Assembly (NCBI GenBank): GCA_012270965.1
Contig: JAAXHJ010000026.1
Span: 1-41,723, forward strand
From: Candidatus Palauibacter poriticola
GTDB lineage: Bacteria; Gemmatimonadota; Gemmatimonadetes; Palauibacterales; Palauibacteraceae
DNA: 41,723 bases
Reading direction: 5' to 3'
Shown here: positions 7,405 through 15,931 of the stretch, piece by piece
Layout: each line of letters opens with the position of its first letter
How positions within the stretch are numbered: the stretch's first letter is position 1
Position numbers and translations under genes: made by a program
Notes under the pieces: model-generated
Databases searched by the model: none
Seen by the model: only the letters and a program-made list of their open reading frames with translations
What the model was told of the DNA's origin: nothing

Positions 7405-8886
7405 GTGAACGACTTCAGGCGCAGAACTCCGGACGCCATCGGAGAGCGGCGGGAACTCGGGAGAGGGATCCGACTTCGGTCGCTCTTCTCGCTCGCCTTC
7501 GGCACCATCATCGGGGTCGGCTGGATCACGGTCATGGGGTCGTGGCTGAGCGGCGCCGGCGCGGTCGGCGCCATCCTCGGCTTCGTGGGCGGCGGCTTGG
7601 GCATGCTCGCGATCGGGCTCTGCTACTCGGAGATGGCGGCCGCGTATCCGGTCACCGGTGGCGAGGTCGCGTACGTGTTCGAGGCGTATGGGGCGCGCTG
7701 GAGTTTCGCCGCCGCGTGGTTCCTCGCCTTCTCCTACATCTTCACGACCTCCTTCGAGGCGATCTCGGTGGAATGGGTCGTGTCCGCTCTCGTCCCCGGG
7801 TTCGGCGGTCCGGTCATCTACACCTTGCTGGGGCAGGAGGTGCGGCTGTGGAGCCTGGCCCTGGGACTCGCCGTGATGGCCGGGATCACGCTCATCAACT
7901 ACCGCGGAGGGAAGACCGCCGCCTGGTTCCAGGATCTGATGACGGGCGGGCTCATCGTCCTCACTCTGATCTTCGTCATCGCGGGGGTGGGGGGGGGCAG
8001 CGTCGAGAACCTCGAGCCCATGTTCACGGGGACGACACCGGGGGCGGCGCTGGTCGGCGTGGGCATCGTGCTCGGGACCGCCGCGTTCTGGTACGCCGGT
8101 TTCGACACGATTCCGCAGGCGATGGAGGAGGTGGAGGAGGATGCGAAGCTGCGACTGCTGCCGCGCGTCATGGGTGCCTCGATCCTGTTCGCCCTCGTCT
8201 TCTACTGCCTCGTGATTCTGGCGACCGCGATGAGCATGCCCCGCGCTGAACTGCTTGCGTCGGAGCTGCCGGCCGCGGCGGCGATCGAGGCCGCGCTCGG
8301 TTCGCCGCTTCTGGGCCGGGTCGTGCTCTTCGCCGGACTCTGCGGGCTGATCACGACGTGGAACGCGATCTTCTTCGCCTCCACGCGGATCGTCTTCGCC
8401 ATGGCTCGCGCGCACATGATCCCGCACCGGCTCGCCAAGGTGCACGACCGCTACGGCTCACCGTCGGCCGCCGTGTTGTTCGTCGCCGTCATGGGGAGCG
8501 TGGGCACGCTGTTCGGCCGCAACGCCATCCTCGTCATCGTCGGAGGGGCGGCGATCTCGGCCGGGCTCGTCTTCCTGGTCGTCGTGCTGGGCGTGCTGCG
8601 GCTGCGGAGGACGCGACCCGGCCACCCGCGTCCCTACACCGTCCCCGGCGGCCGCGCCTTCCTGTATCCGAGCGCCGTCCTCGCCCTGGGGCTCGTCGGC
8701 GCCGCGATCTGGGAACCCTACCACGGGGCGGGGGGCCGGATCCCCGCCGAGTGGATCGTTCTCGTCGCCTGGGCGGCCCTGGGGCTCATCTTCTACCGCG
8801 CCGCCGCGCCCCTCCGCCGCGCGGTGAGTAACCGGGAACTCCGCTGGCTCATCCTCAGCGACGAGGATCCGCAGACGAAACCGTAG
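7405..8886 (+). CDS. APC-superfamily amino acid/amine permease
   Basis: The 493-residue product has about twelve or more hydrophobic segments and the APC hallmark in TM1 'LAFGTIIGVGWITVMG' followed by 'SEMAAAYPVTGGEVAYVFEAYG'. Further conserved blocks are 'FWYAGFDTIPQAMEEV' and 'RIVFAMARAHMIPHRLAKVH'. It is an inner-membrane transporter for amino acids or related amines. The GTG start (7405) gives a short basic cytoplasmic N-terminus before TM1. It lies 73 nt downstream of the BKACE gene on the same strand and probably shares its transcript, supplying the substrate of that pathway. Substrate identity is not evident. Confidence 0.88.
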   Translation: MNDFRRRTPDAIGERRELGRGIRLRSLFSLAFGTIIGVGWITVMGSWLSGAGAVGAILGFVGGGLGMLAIGLCYSEMAAAYPVTGGEVAYVFEAYGARWSFAAAWFLAFSYIFTTSFEAISVEWVVSALVPGFGGPVIYTLLGQEVRLWSLALGLAVMAGITLINYRGGKTAAWFQDLMTGGLIVLTLIFVIAGVGGGSVENLEPMFTGTTPGAALVGVGIVLGTAAFWYAGFDTIPQAMEEVEEDAKLRLLPRVMGASILFALVFYCLVILATAMSMPRAELLASELPAAAAIEAALGSPLLGRVVLFAGLCGLITTWNAIFFASTRIVFAMARAHMIPHRLAKVHDRYGSPSAAVLFVAVMGSVGTLFGRNAILVIVGGAAISAGLVFLVVVLGVLRLRRTRPGHPRPYTVPGGRAFLYPSAVLALGLVGAAIWEPYHGAGGRIPAEWIVLVAWAALGLIFYRAAAPLRRAVSNRELRWLILSDEDPQTKP

Positions 8887-8915
8887 GCGGCGCATAGAAC
8901 AAGGAGGCCGCGGAG

Positions 8916-10292
8916 GTGAACACGAGTCGACGAAGCTTCCTCCGCCGGTCCGTCGGCGCGCTGGCGCTGGCTCCGATCGTGCCCGTCGGGCGGCTGGCCC
9001 TGGACCCCGGCCGGGTCGGCGCGCTCCGCGACCCCGGTGCGCTGCCCGATCCCGGTGCGCTGCCCGATCCCGGTACGCGTTCACCCGCCGACCCGGTTTC
9101 GCGCCCCGTCGGCTCGCGCCCTCCGCAGGAAGCCTGGGTGGCGAGGGCGCGGGCCGAGATCCCTGCGGCGACGCGGAGCCTGTACTTCCAGACCGGCGGG
9201 ATCGGTCCCGCTTCCGAGGCGGTCATCGACCACGTCCAGGAACGGCTAGCCTTCCAGAACAGGAGCCCGGCCGAGCCCCGCATCTCGGCCGAGATGGCCC
9301 GCATCGAACCCGATCTGAGAGCGCAACTGGCGCGTCTATTCGGTGCCGAAACCGAGGAGGTCGCGCTCACGCACAGCACTTCCGAGGGGATCTCGATCAT
9401 CGCCTGGAGCGTGAATTGGGAGCCGGGCGACGAGGTCGTGATCTCCAACACGGAGCACCCCGCCAACGTCATCCCTTGGTACGTCCTCCGGGACCGGTTC
9501 GGGATCGTGATCCGCGAGATCGACCTGAGTCCCGGCACCCCACTCATCGACGAAGTCCGCGGCCAGCTCTCGGACCGGACGCGGATGGTGAGCATCAGCC
9601 ATGTATCGCGGAACAACGGACGGGCGCTAAGGGCCGGCGAGTCCGCCGAACTGGGCGACCTCCTGCGCTCCCGCGGCGTACGGTACCACCTGGACGGGGC
9701 GCAGGGCCCCGGCTGCGTCGTCACGGACTTCCGGGCTCTCGGCTGCGACGGCTACTCCACCTGTGGCCACAAGTGGCTGCTTGGCCCGAAGGGTACGGGG
9801 GCACTCTTCGTGCGCCGGGAACTCCTCGACGACGTGCGGCTGAGCTGGGCGGGCTCCCACAGTCACGCGACGATGGACTACGAAGGCGGCTACACGCTGC
9901 TTCCCAGCGCCGCCCGCTACGAATTCGGCACGCGCGCGCTGGCGGACTTCGCCGGCTTCACCCGCGCCGTGGAGTGGATGGAGGAGATCGGCCTCGAGAG
10001 GGTCGAAGAGCGGATCCAGTCGCTCGTCGACTACGCGATCGAAGTCGTCGACGCCGCGGAGGGGCTGGGGGTCGCGTCCCCGCGGACGCGCCCGGACCGC
10101 TCGGGCGTGTTCGTGGTTCGGCTCCCGGAAGGGTGCGACGCCACGCAGTTGTATGGCGACCTCCGCGAGGACGAGGGGATCCTCGGCTCGCCGGTTCGGG
10201 AGGAGCGCGACTTCCGCCTCTCAATCCACTTCTTCAACACCCGCGAAGAGATCGACGCCGTCGTCGCATCGATTGCGGCGCGCTGCAACTGA
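8916..10292 (+). CDS. Tat-exported class V aminotransferase / cysteine desulfurase-fold PLP protein
   Basis: The 458-residue product begins with a twin-arginine signal ('NTSRRSFLRRSVGALALAP') and then a Pro-rich linker containing near-repeats of DPGALP. The rest is an aminotransferase class V fold: 'EVALTHSTSEGISII' (about 148-162), 'SNTEHPANVIPWY' (His181), 'RYHLDGAQGPG' (Asp260, which contacts the pyridine nitrogen) and 'STCGHKWLLGPKGTG' with Lys286 as the PLP-binding lysine. The core residues are intact, so it is probably catalytically competent, folded with PLP in the cytoplasm and exported by Tat. GTG 8916 follows AAGGAGG. It resembles isopenicillin-N epimerase/selenocysteine lyase-like proteins; the substrate is unknown. 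Confidence 0.88.
   Translation: MNTSRRSFLRRSVGALALAPIVPVGRLALDPGRVGALRDPGALPDPGALPDPGTRSPADPVSRPVGSRPPQEAWVARARAEIPAATRSLYFQTGGIGPASEAVIDHVQERLAFQNRSPAEPRISAEMARIEPDLRAQLARLFGAETEEVALTHSTSEGISIIAWSVNWEPGDEVVISNTEHPANVIPWYVLRDRFGIVIREIDLSPGTPLIDEVRGQLSDRTRMVSISHVSRNNGRALRAGESAELGDLLRSRGVRYHLDGAQGPGCVVTDFRALGCDGYSTCGHKWLLGPKGTGALFVRRELLDDVRLSWAGSHSHATMDYEGGYTLLPSAARYEFGTRALADFAGFTRAVEWMEEIGLERVEERIQSLVDYAIEVVDAAEGLGVASPRTRPDRSGVFVVRLPEGCDATQLYGDLREDEGILGSPVREERDFRLSIHFFNTREEIDAVVASIAARCN
9030..9078 (+). repeat. 18-bp tandem repeat (about 2.7 copies) in the signal/linker region
   Basis: Units at 9030-9047 and 9048-9065 (GACCCCGGTGCGCTGCCC and GATCCCGGTGCGCTGCCC) differ at one base, and a partial third copy runs to about 9078. 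In frame they encode DPGALP repeats in the linker between the Tat signal and the PLP domain, where length is probably not critical. Such tandem units readily change copy number. Confidence 0.85.
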
Positions 10293-10304
10293 CCGGGAGG
10301 GGGA

Positions 10305-11570
10305 CTACACCACCCGTCTCGGGAGGCGCGGATTCATGGACTGGATGATGCCGAGGAAGCCGCGCCCCGTCCGCTCGGCGACCGTGTGGGGAAGCACGGA
10401 CGGATGATCGGGGCCGACGAGGGTGGCAACATCGCCGACGTCGACCGTCTTCTCGGAACCAATGTCGAGAATGGTGTGCGCGGAATTCACCCCTCCGGCG
10501 ACCGGGTACGGACGGCCTTTGATCAGCACCTCGCAGGTTCCGTTCGCTTCGGACGGATAGCCGTCGGTGCGGCCGACCGGCAGCAGCGCCACCCAAGTGG
10601 CCCGGTCGGCGGTGAACGTGCGGTAGAAGCCGGCGCCGTCGCCCGGTTCGAGGCGTTCGACCCGCACCACGCGCGCGTTCAGGCGGAACACGGGCTTGAG
10701 GTCGGCCATCTCCCCGGCGCCTTCACCGCCGGGGTGGTTCCCGAACAGCGCGTTCCCGGGCCGCACCATGTCGTAGTGCGCCTCGGGCAGGTGGAACAGC
10801 TCGAATGAGGGTGAGGCGTGGAGGGTGCCGAGCGGAAGGTTCCTCCCGCGGGCCCAGGCGAGGAGTTCCTCGAAGCGGGCGAGCTGCTCCCGGTCGAAGT
10901 CCAAGTCGTGCGTGAACATGGTGTAGGTGCCGTTCACGTCGGCGTATTCGCTTTCCACGAGTTCCTCGATCCAGCGGCGCGCGCGGGTGTACGGCATTCC
11001 CTCCCGGTTCATCCCCGTGTCGATGAAGAGCTGGACGGGTACGGGACGGCCGATTCGCCTGGACACGTTCCGCAGCCGCTCCGGGGCATCGTCCAGCCAG
11101 ACGGACGGGAGCACGCCGTGCCTCGCCAACTCCTCGATCTCGTTCTCGGATCCCTCGGCCATGACGACGATGGGCTTCGTCACCCCTTCCTCCCGCATGG
11201 CGAGCGCTTCCTCGACGCGCACGGCGGCGATACCACCCACCTCGGGCATCTCGGCGAGGAGCGGTCCGACCGCGCGGTCGCCCAGGCCGTACGCATTGTT
11301 CTTCACGACCGCGAGGATGGGGCGGCCACCCGCCAGCCGCGCGGCCTCGCGCACGTTGTGGGTCCAGGCGGCGCGGTCGAGTTCGATCCACGGGTCGAAG
11401 CGCTGGGGAGTGTAGTTGCGGTCGGTGGTTGCGCCGGCGGACGATCGCCCGGTTCCCGTATCGCGCGTCCTCGCGGCGGTCGCGCAGGCGGAGGTCGCGG
11501 CGAGGCCCAGGGCGGCACCCGCCAAGTTGAGGAAGCGACGGCGCGGTAGAGGGGATGACGGGCGATCCAC
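10305..11570 (-). CDS. Tat-exported alanine racemase-fold protein, divergent active site
   Basis: The 421-residue product has a twin-arginine signal ('LPRRRFLNLAGAALGLAA') with a possible lipobox cysteine at 'ATSAC', then a fold-type III alanine racemase: 'PILAVVKNNAYGLGDRAVG' with the PLP lysine at Lys90, 'QLFIDTGMNREG' and 'MVRPGNALFGNHP'. The C-terminal domain departs from the family. The motif that carries the catalytic tyrosine reads 'GAGFYRTFT' (Phe315-Tyr316), the usual GYADG reads 'VGRTDGYP', and the usual GRVCMDQ-like motif reads 'GGVNSAHTI'. GTG 11570 is preceded by GGAGGG. It could be a periplasmic broad-specificity racemase variant or a PLP protein with another activity. Stop-to-stop it converges on the class V PLP gene with 12 nt between them. 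Confidence 0.82.
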   Translation of the reverse strand: MDRPSSPLPRRRFLNLAGAALGLAATSACATAARTRDTGTGRSSAGATTDRNYTPQRFDPWIELDRAAWTHNVREAARLAGGRPILAVVKNNAYGLGDRAVGPLLAEMPEVGGIAAVRVEEALAMREEGVTKPIVVMAEGSENEIEELARHGVLPSVWLDDAPERLRNVSRRIGRPVPVQLFIDTGMNREGMPYTRARRWIEELVESEYADVNGTYTMFTHDLDFDREQLARFEELLAWARGRNLPLGTLHASPSFELFHLPEAHYDMVRPGNALFGNHPGGEGAGEMADLKPVFRLNARVVRVERLEPGDGAGFYRTFTADRATWVALLPVGRTDGYPSEANGTCEVLIKGRPYPVAGGVNSAHTILDIGSEKTVDVGDVATLVGPDHPSVLPHTVAERTGRGFLGIIQSMNPRLPRRVV

Positions 11571-11877
11571 GGGGCCCTCCGGGCTTGGCGGAGTGATGTT
11601 GCCATCTTTTTCCTTACGACACTACGGCTCGGCCACGGGCATCATCAACATCGCGCACTCCGGAGACATCTCGCCCCCCGCACCGATGAAGTCAGCCGGG
11701 ACCGCTTCGTGGCGCCTCCGCCGGACCCAAGTCCGGAGGACCAAGGCTTGGTCACGCACTACGTCCGGGCCGGTGGCGTGCTGCCGCAGGCGGCAGGGTT
11801 GGAAATCGAGCGTTCGGAGGAGGATGTTTTCGAGGTAGCATGTGCCCGCGGTAAGATTCGCGACGCGCATCCGGACT
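11571..11877. other. 307-nt stretch between alanine racemase-like and aldo/keto reductase-like genes
   Basis: I recognise no gene here. A minus-strand frame (11622-11870) has no family-like motif. A short GC-rich hairpin, CCGGAC (11721-11726) and GTCCGG (11731-11736) around a 4-nt loop, could help terminate the minus-strand aldo/keto reductase transcript, but no T-run follows it. The promoter of the alanine racemase-like gene must lie near its 11570 end. Confidence 0.45.
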
Positions 11878-12816
11878 TCAGAAATCTTGGACCAGCTCCC
11901 GCATGCGCCGCTTCGCGGCGTCGTCCGGGAGGCGGCCGAAGGCGGCCCCGATGTTCTCCGCCATGTGCTCCGGGTTCGTCGTCTCGGTGAGGGCGCACAT
12001 CACGGCAGGGTGGGAGAGGATGTACTTGAGGGAGAACTGCGCCCAGCTCGCACAGTCGAACTCGGCTGCCCATTCCGGCAAGTCGCGCCCGCTCACGCGG
12101 CCGAAGTAGCTGCCGTTCATGAACGGTCGGTTGATGAGGACGGCCAGCCCGAGGTCCTGCGCGAGCGGCAGGAGCCGCTCCTCCGCGTGCGGCTCCATCA
12201 CCGAGTAGTTGATCTGCACGAAGTCGAGGGGCTGCGCCCGCATGAAAGATTCGAACGTCTCGTGCTGGGGAATGCTGGAGGTGGTGACGCCGATGTAGCG
12301 CGCCTCGCCCGAGTCCTTCCATCGGAGCACGTTGGGCCAGTGCACGTCCAGATCGCGCATGCTCTCGACCTCGAGCAGATCCAGAGTGCGGCTTCCGACG
12401 AGCCGCTGGTTCTGCCGCATCTGTTCGATGCCCGAGGCTTCCCCGTCCGCGTTGATCTTCGTGGCGACGAAGAGGCGGCCGCCGAACTCCGGCGCCGTCA
12501 GGACCGTGCCGAACTCCGCGTCGATCTCCGGCGTGCGCGGCGAGGTGTCGACGACCCGCCCGCCGTGCTCGAGGAGCACCCGGATCACGCCGGCCACGGG
12601 CTCCGTCCCCTCGGTCGGGATCTCGAGCACGGGCTTCGAAGAGCCGAACCCGACGATCGGCAGCGTCTCCCGTGTTCCCGGGATGGGACGCGTGGGCAGC
12701 GTTGCCTGGACCGGTGGCGTGCGTCCCAGCAGCCGGGCCGGAGTGGCTATCGCGGCTCCGAGGCCGGCAAGGTTGAACAGAAAGTCGCGGCGCGTCGTGT
12801 CAGTCAGGTTCGCCAT
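11878..12816 (-). CDS. Tat-exported aldo/keto reductase-fold protein with incomplete catalytic tetrad
   Basis: The 312-residue product carries a Tat signal ('DTTRRDFLFNLAGLGAAIA') and an aldo/keto reductase TIM barrel ('PIVGFGSSKPVLEIP', 'RLFVATKINADG', 'GEARYIGVTTSS', 'VQINYSVMEPHAEERLLP', 'LKYILSHPAVMCALTETTN'). Of the classical tetrad (Asp, Tyr, Lys, His), Asp90 and Lys120 are present. The segment after Asp90 reads 'DTSPRTPEID', giving Thr95 where Tyr is expected, and the strand that should end in His reads 'LDLLEVESMRDLDVHWPN', so the His is displaced or missing. ATG 12816 follows GAGGAAGG. It may be a redox-inactive binding protein or use another chemistry; exported AKR-like proteins of this kind are not well characterised. 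Confidence 0.82.
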   Translation of the reverse strand: MANLTDTTRRDFLFNLAGLGAAIATPARLLGRTPPVQATLPTRPIPGTRETLPIVGFGSSKPVLEIPTEGTEPVAGVIRVLLEHGGRVVDTSPRTPEIDAEFGTVLTAPEFGGRLFVATKINADGEASGIEQMRQNQRLVGSRTLDLLEVESMRDLDVHWPNVLRWKDSGEARYIGVTTSSIPQHETFESFMRAQPLDFVQINYSVMEPHAEERLLPLAQDLGLAVLINRPFMNGSYFGRVSGRDLPEWAAEFDCASWAQFSLKYILSHPAVMCALTETTNPEHMAENIGAAFGRLPDDAAKRRMRELVQDF

Positions 12817-12853
12817 CGAGACCTTCCTCGGGAGGTGGCTTGGACGCCGTACA

Positions 12854-14101
12854 TCAGGGCCCCAGAGCGCCCACGGGCATCACGCTCACTCCATCCTCGC
12901 GGGTGTAACCATACCCGCTGCACACGATCACGCCCAAGGCCGCCGGCTTCCCCATCCGATCCGGGTCCACCTTCCGCGCCAGGCGGAGCAGGTTGTCCGC
13001 AGCTTCGTCCACCCTCCCCTCGCCGAGCTTGACCTCGAAAGCCGCCCAGCGACCGTCGTTGCACTGTATGATCGCGTCTACCTCGAGGCCAGCCTTCTCG
13101 CGGTAGTGAAACACCTCGGCGTCCGCCGCCTGGGCGTACATCCGCAGATCCCGCACGACCAGAGACTCGAGAAGCCCCAGGAAGTCGAGGTCGCGGAGGA
13201 GCCGCGTGGGAGTCGCACGGATGGCCGCTACGGCGAGAGAGGGATCCGCAAGGTGCCGGATCGGCTTGTTTCTCAGCACCGACCGGGATCGCAGGTGAGT
13301 GGGCCAGGCGGGCTGGTTCTCCATGATCATGATGCGTTCCAACGCCCTCAGATACTCGGCGGCCGTGTGCTGCTTGATGGCGGACACGCCTTCGCCGGCG
13401 TCGGAGGCGAGGGTCGCGGTCGCGGCGGGCGTTGCGACGTTCCGGGCCACGGACCGAAGAAGCATGCCCACCCTTACGGGATCCCTCCTCCTGCCATCGC
13501 CGTCGGCGATGTCCAGACGACGAATCTCGTCCAGGTGATCCCTGCTCGCCCCAAGCGCGACTTCGGTGCCGCATTCGAGGTTCAGAGGCCAGCCACCGAT
13601 GCAGATCAGTTCCGCCAGATCCTCAAGCGGGATCACCGACCGGCCCGCCCCGGCATGCACCCCTCCAAGGAGGCCCGCCAGCGAGACTTCGCCGGAAGAG
13701 CGACCCAGTTCGAAGAATGAGAACGGACGCATGCGAAGCCGTGTCAGGCGTCCGGCCCCGGTGTTGCGCGTCGCGTCATCGGCTGGAACGGCGGACCCCG
13801 CGAGAATGAACTGACCCGGGAGGCCACGATCATCGACGGCCCTCCGGACGTGATTCCAGATCGCCGGCTCCAGCCGCCATTCGTCGATCAGCCCGCCACG
13901 TCGCCGATCAGGACGCGGGCGGGCTCGAGCCTGGCCAAGCGTCGGGCCACATCATCAACGTCCAGCCGCGCCCCGCTGGCGGCGATTCGCCGCGCCGTGG
14001 TGGTCTTTCCACAAGCCCGGGGACCCTCGATTACCACGGCTCCGGTAGCCCTCCAGACGCTCGGCGAGCTCGCGGTCGACGATTCTGGAATGATAGGCCA
14101 A
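12854..14101 (-). pseudogene. AAA (AAA_14) / DUF4143 ATPase broken by two frameshifts
   Basis: Joining three minus-strand frames rebuilds a full protein of this family: N-terminus 'YHSRIVDRELAERLEG' (about 14092-14045), then after a first shift near 14040-14052 'TGAVVIEGPRACGKTTTARR' (Walker A GPRACGKTT) to 'ARVLIGDVAG', then after a second shift near 13891 'LIDEWRLEPAIWNHVRRAV', 'GQFILAGSAVP' and on through 'LRMRPFSFFELG' into an intact DUF4143 domain ending at 12854. The C-terminal nuclease-like part keeps 'GLEVDAIIQCNDGRWAAFEVKLG'. Both shifts are single-base, so sequencing error is possible, but two in one gene favour decay. A TTG near 14101 is the likeliest original start. An intact relative is at 32420-33574. 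Confidence 0.82.
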
Positions 14102-14342
14102 TGGAGCACCCGCACCGGTTGGATCGGATCGTTGTTGGGGCAGAATCGTAATCGTTCAGAAAACCCCGACGCCTTCGATTTCGACGGTCGACGGCCTCAG
14201 GTCGCTGGGGACCCGGGAGAGGTGGAACCGCCGCGTTCACCGGCCTGCGGCGAACGCACGGACGGCCGAGCGACCTTGACAATGGCCTGCGCTTGGGCCG
14301 ACGCTGCGGCGAGGAGTCCCTGATCGAACCCTCAAGCGGAGA

Positions 14343-15863
14343 GTGACCGGCATGCCCCGTACGGCTGGTACGAGCACGGAGGCCGACACGGAGCCGAGCG
14401 GCCGGGCCGCGGTGGCCGCGATCCTGGTCGGCGCGCTCACAGGCTGCGCTCCGGGCGGGGACGGCGGGGTGGCCGCCCGGGTCGACGCCGTCTTCGCCGA
14501 ATACGCCGGCGCCGACGGGCCCGGCTGCTCGCTGGGCGTGATCCGGGACGGCCGCCTGATCCACGCCGTCGGCTACGGCACCGCCAACCTCGACTACGGG
14601 ATCCCGAACGGCCCCGCGACCATCTACCGCACCGCGTCCGTTTCCAAGCAGTTCACGGCCGGCGCGGTCGCCCTCCTCGCCCTCCGGGGAGAGGTGGATC
14701 TGGACGCTCCCGTCCAGCGCTACGTACCCGAATTCCCCGACTACCCCGACCCGCCCACCGTCAGGCACCTCATCCACCACACCTCCGGCGTGCGCGACTA
14801 CCTGGGGCTCTTCTCCCTGGCGGGGAACCGGAGCGAGGACTTCATCACCAGTCAGGACATCCTCGATGCGATCGTCCGGCAGCGCGAGCTCAACTTTCCT
14901 CCGGGTTCCGAGTACCTGTACAGCAACTCCGGCTACGTCCTGCTCGCCGAGATCGTGGCCAGCGTTTCCGGGCAGAGCCTGCGGGAGTTCGCCACCGCCG
15001 AGTTCTTCGACCCTCTGGGCATGCCGCGCACGCATTTCCACGACGACCACAACGAGGTCGTCCCCGACCGGGCGACGGGCTATGCGCCGACCGATGATGG
15101 GTTCCGGATCAACATGACCACGCTCGACGTGGTCGGGGACGGCGGCATCTACACTTCGGTGGAGGAATGGGCCGCGTGGGACCGCAACCTCACCGAGGGT
15201 ACGGTCGGCGGACCCGAATGGATCGCGCTCATGCACGAGCGGGGCGTGCTCACCTCCGGCGACACGATTCCCTACGCTTTCGGTCTCTCCCACGGTGAGC
15301 ACCGGGGGTTGGCCACCGTCGGACACAGCGGTTCGTGGGTGGGTTACCGAACCGGCGTGTCTCGCTATCCCGACGCCGGCTACTCGTTCGTCGCTCTGTG
15401 CAACCGGTCGCGGATCGATCCCATGGCCCTCATCGCGAGCACGGCCGAGATCCACTTGGAAGACGCGATGGATCCGCCCCGGGACATCGCGGAAGATGAG
15501 GAGGGGGAGCCTGCGGATGCGGAGACCGCAGAGGAGGAGGCTGCGGAGGAGGCCGCGGCCGGGGACGACGCCCCGGACGCTCCGCCAGACCGTGAGATCC
15601 CGAATCGCTCGCGTTACGCCGGGTCCTTCTACAGCCCCGAGTTGGACGCCACGTATCGGATCGACGAGGAGGGCTCGGCGGGGCTCACGCTGCACGTCGG
15701 CCCGCGGGACCCGATCCCGCTCGTGGCCGAAGCGGACGGGCAACTCACGACCGAGGACGGACCGACCCTCCGCTTCTCCGGACTCGTCGGCGGCCAGTAC
15801 GAGGCCATGATCGTCGACGCGGGGCGGGTCGGGAACCTACGGTTCACGCGGACGGACGGGTAG
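14343..15863 (+). CDS. Beta-lactamase-like serine hydrolase (class C/PBP4* fold), lipoprotein
   Basis: The 506-residue product has a signal region with lipobox 'LVGALTGC' and a serine beta-lactamase/transpeptidase fold: nucleophile motif SxxK in 'RTASVSKQFTAGAV', YxN in 'YLYSNSGYVLLAEI' and HxG in 'ATVGHSGSWVGYRTG'. After the catalytic domain comes an acidic low-complexity linker ('EEAAEEAAAGDDAPDAPP') and a C-terminal beta domain ('YAGSFYSPELDATYRI'...'MIVDAGRVGNLRFTR') of the kind seen in CubicO-type esterases/peptidases. It probably acts on a peptide or ester substrate at the envelope; true beta-lactam resistance is not implied. The start may be GTG 14343 or ATG 14352; both follow GCGGAGA. 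Confidence 0.88.
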   Translation: MTGMPRTAGTSTEADTEPSGRAAVAAILVGALTGCAPGGDGGVAARVDAVFAEYAGADGPGCSLGVIRDGRLIHAVGYGTANLDYGIPNGPATIYRTASVSKQFTAGAVALLALRGEVDLDAPVQRYVPEFPDYPDPPTVRHLIHHTSGVRDYLGLFSLAGNRSEDFITSQDILDAIVRQRELNFPPGSEYLYSNSGYVLLAEIVASVSGQSLREFATAEFFDPLGMPRTHFHDDHNEVVPDRATGYAPTDDGFRINMTTLDVVGDGGIYTSVEEWAAWDRNLTEGTVGGPEWIALMHERGVLTSGDTIPYAFGLSHGEHRGLATVGHSGSWVGYRTGVSRYPDAGYSFVALCNRSRIDPMALIASTAEIHLEDAMDPPRDIAEDEEGEPADAETAEEEAAEEAAAGDDAPDAPPDREIPNRSRYAGSFYSPELDATYRIDEEGSAGLTLHVGPRDPIPLVAEADGQLTTEDGPTLRFSGLVGGQYEAMIVDAGRVGNLRFTRTDG

Positions 15864-15931
15864 CAGGGCTGGTCGCGAGGCTCCTCTCCGGCGGCAATCC
15901 GCAAATCCCGAAGGGTGACGGGGACGAGCCG

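Noticed and set aside
11622..11870. 82-codon minus-strand frame between the racemase-like and reductase-like genes
   Set aside because: No recognisable motif, atypical composition and no ribosome-binding site; treated as non-coding.
14031..15743. 570-codon minus-strand frame opposite the beta-lactamase-like lipoprotein
   Set aside because: Shadow frame; the plus strand has SxxK, YxN and HxG motifs in order.
14343..15863. BlaI-regulated beta-lactamase resistance system
   Set aside because: The blaI gene is 11 kb away with unrelated genes between, and the hydrolase looks like an esterase/peptidase-type member; no copy of the dyad was seen near it.
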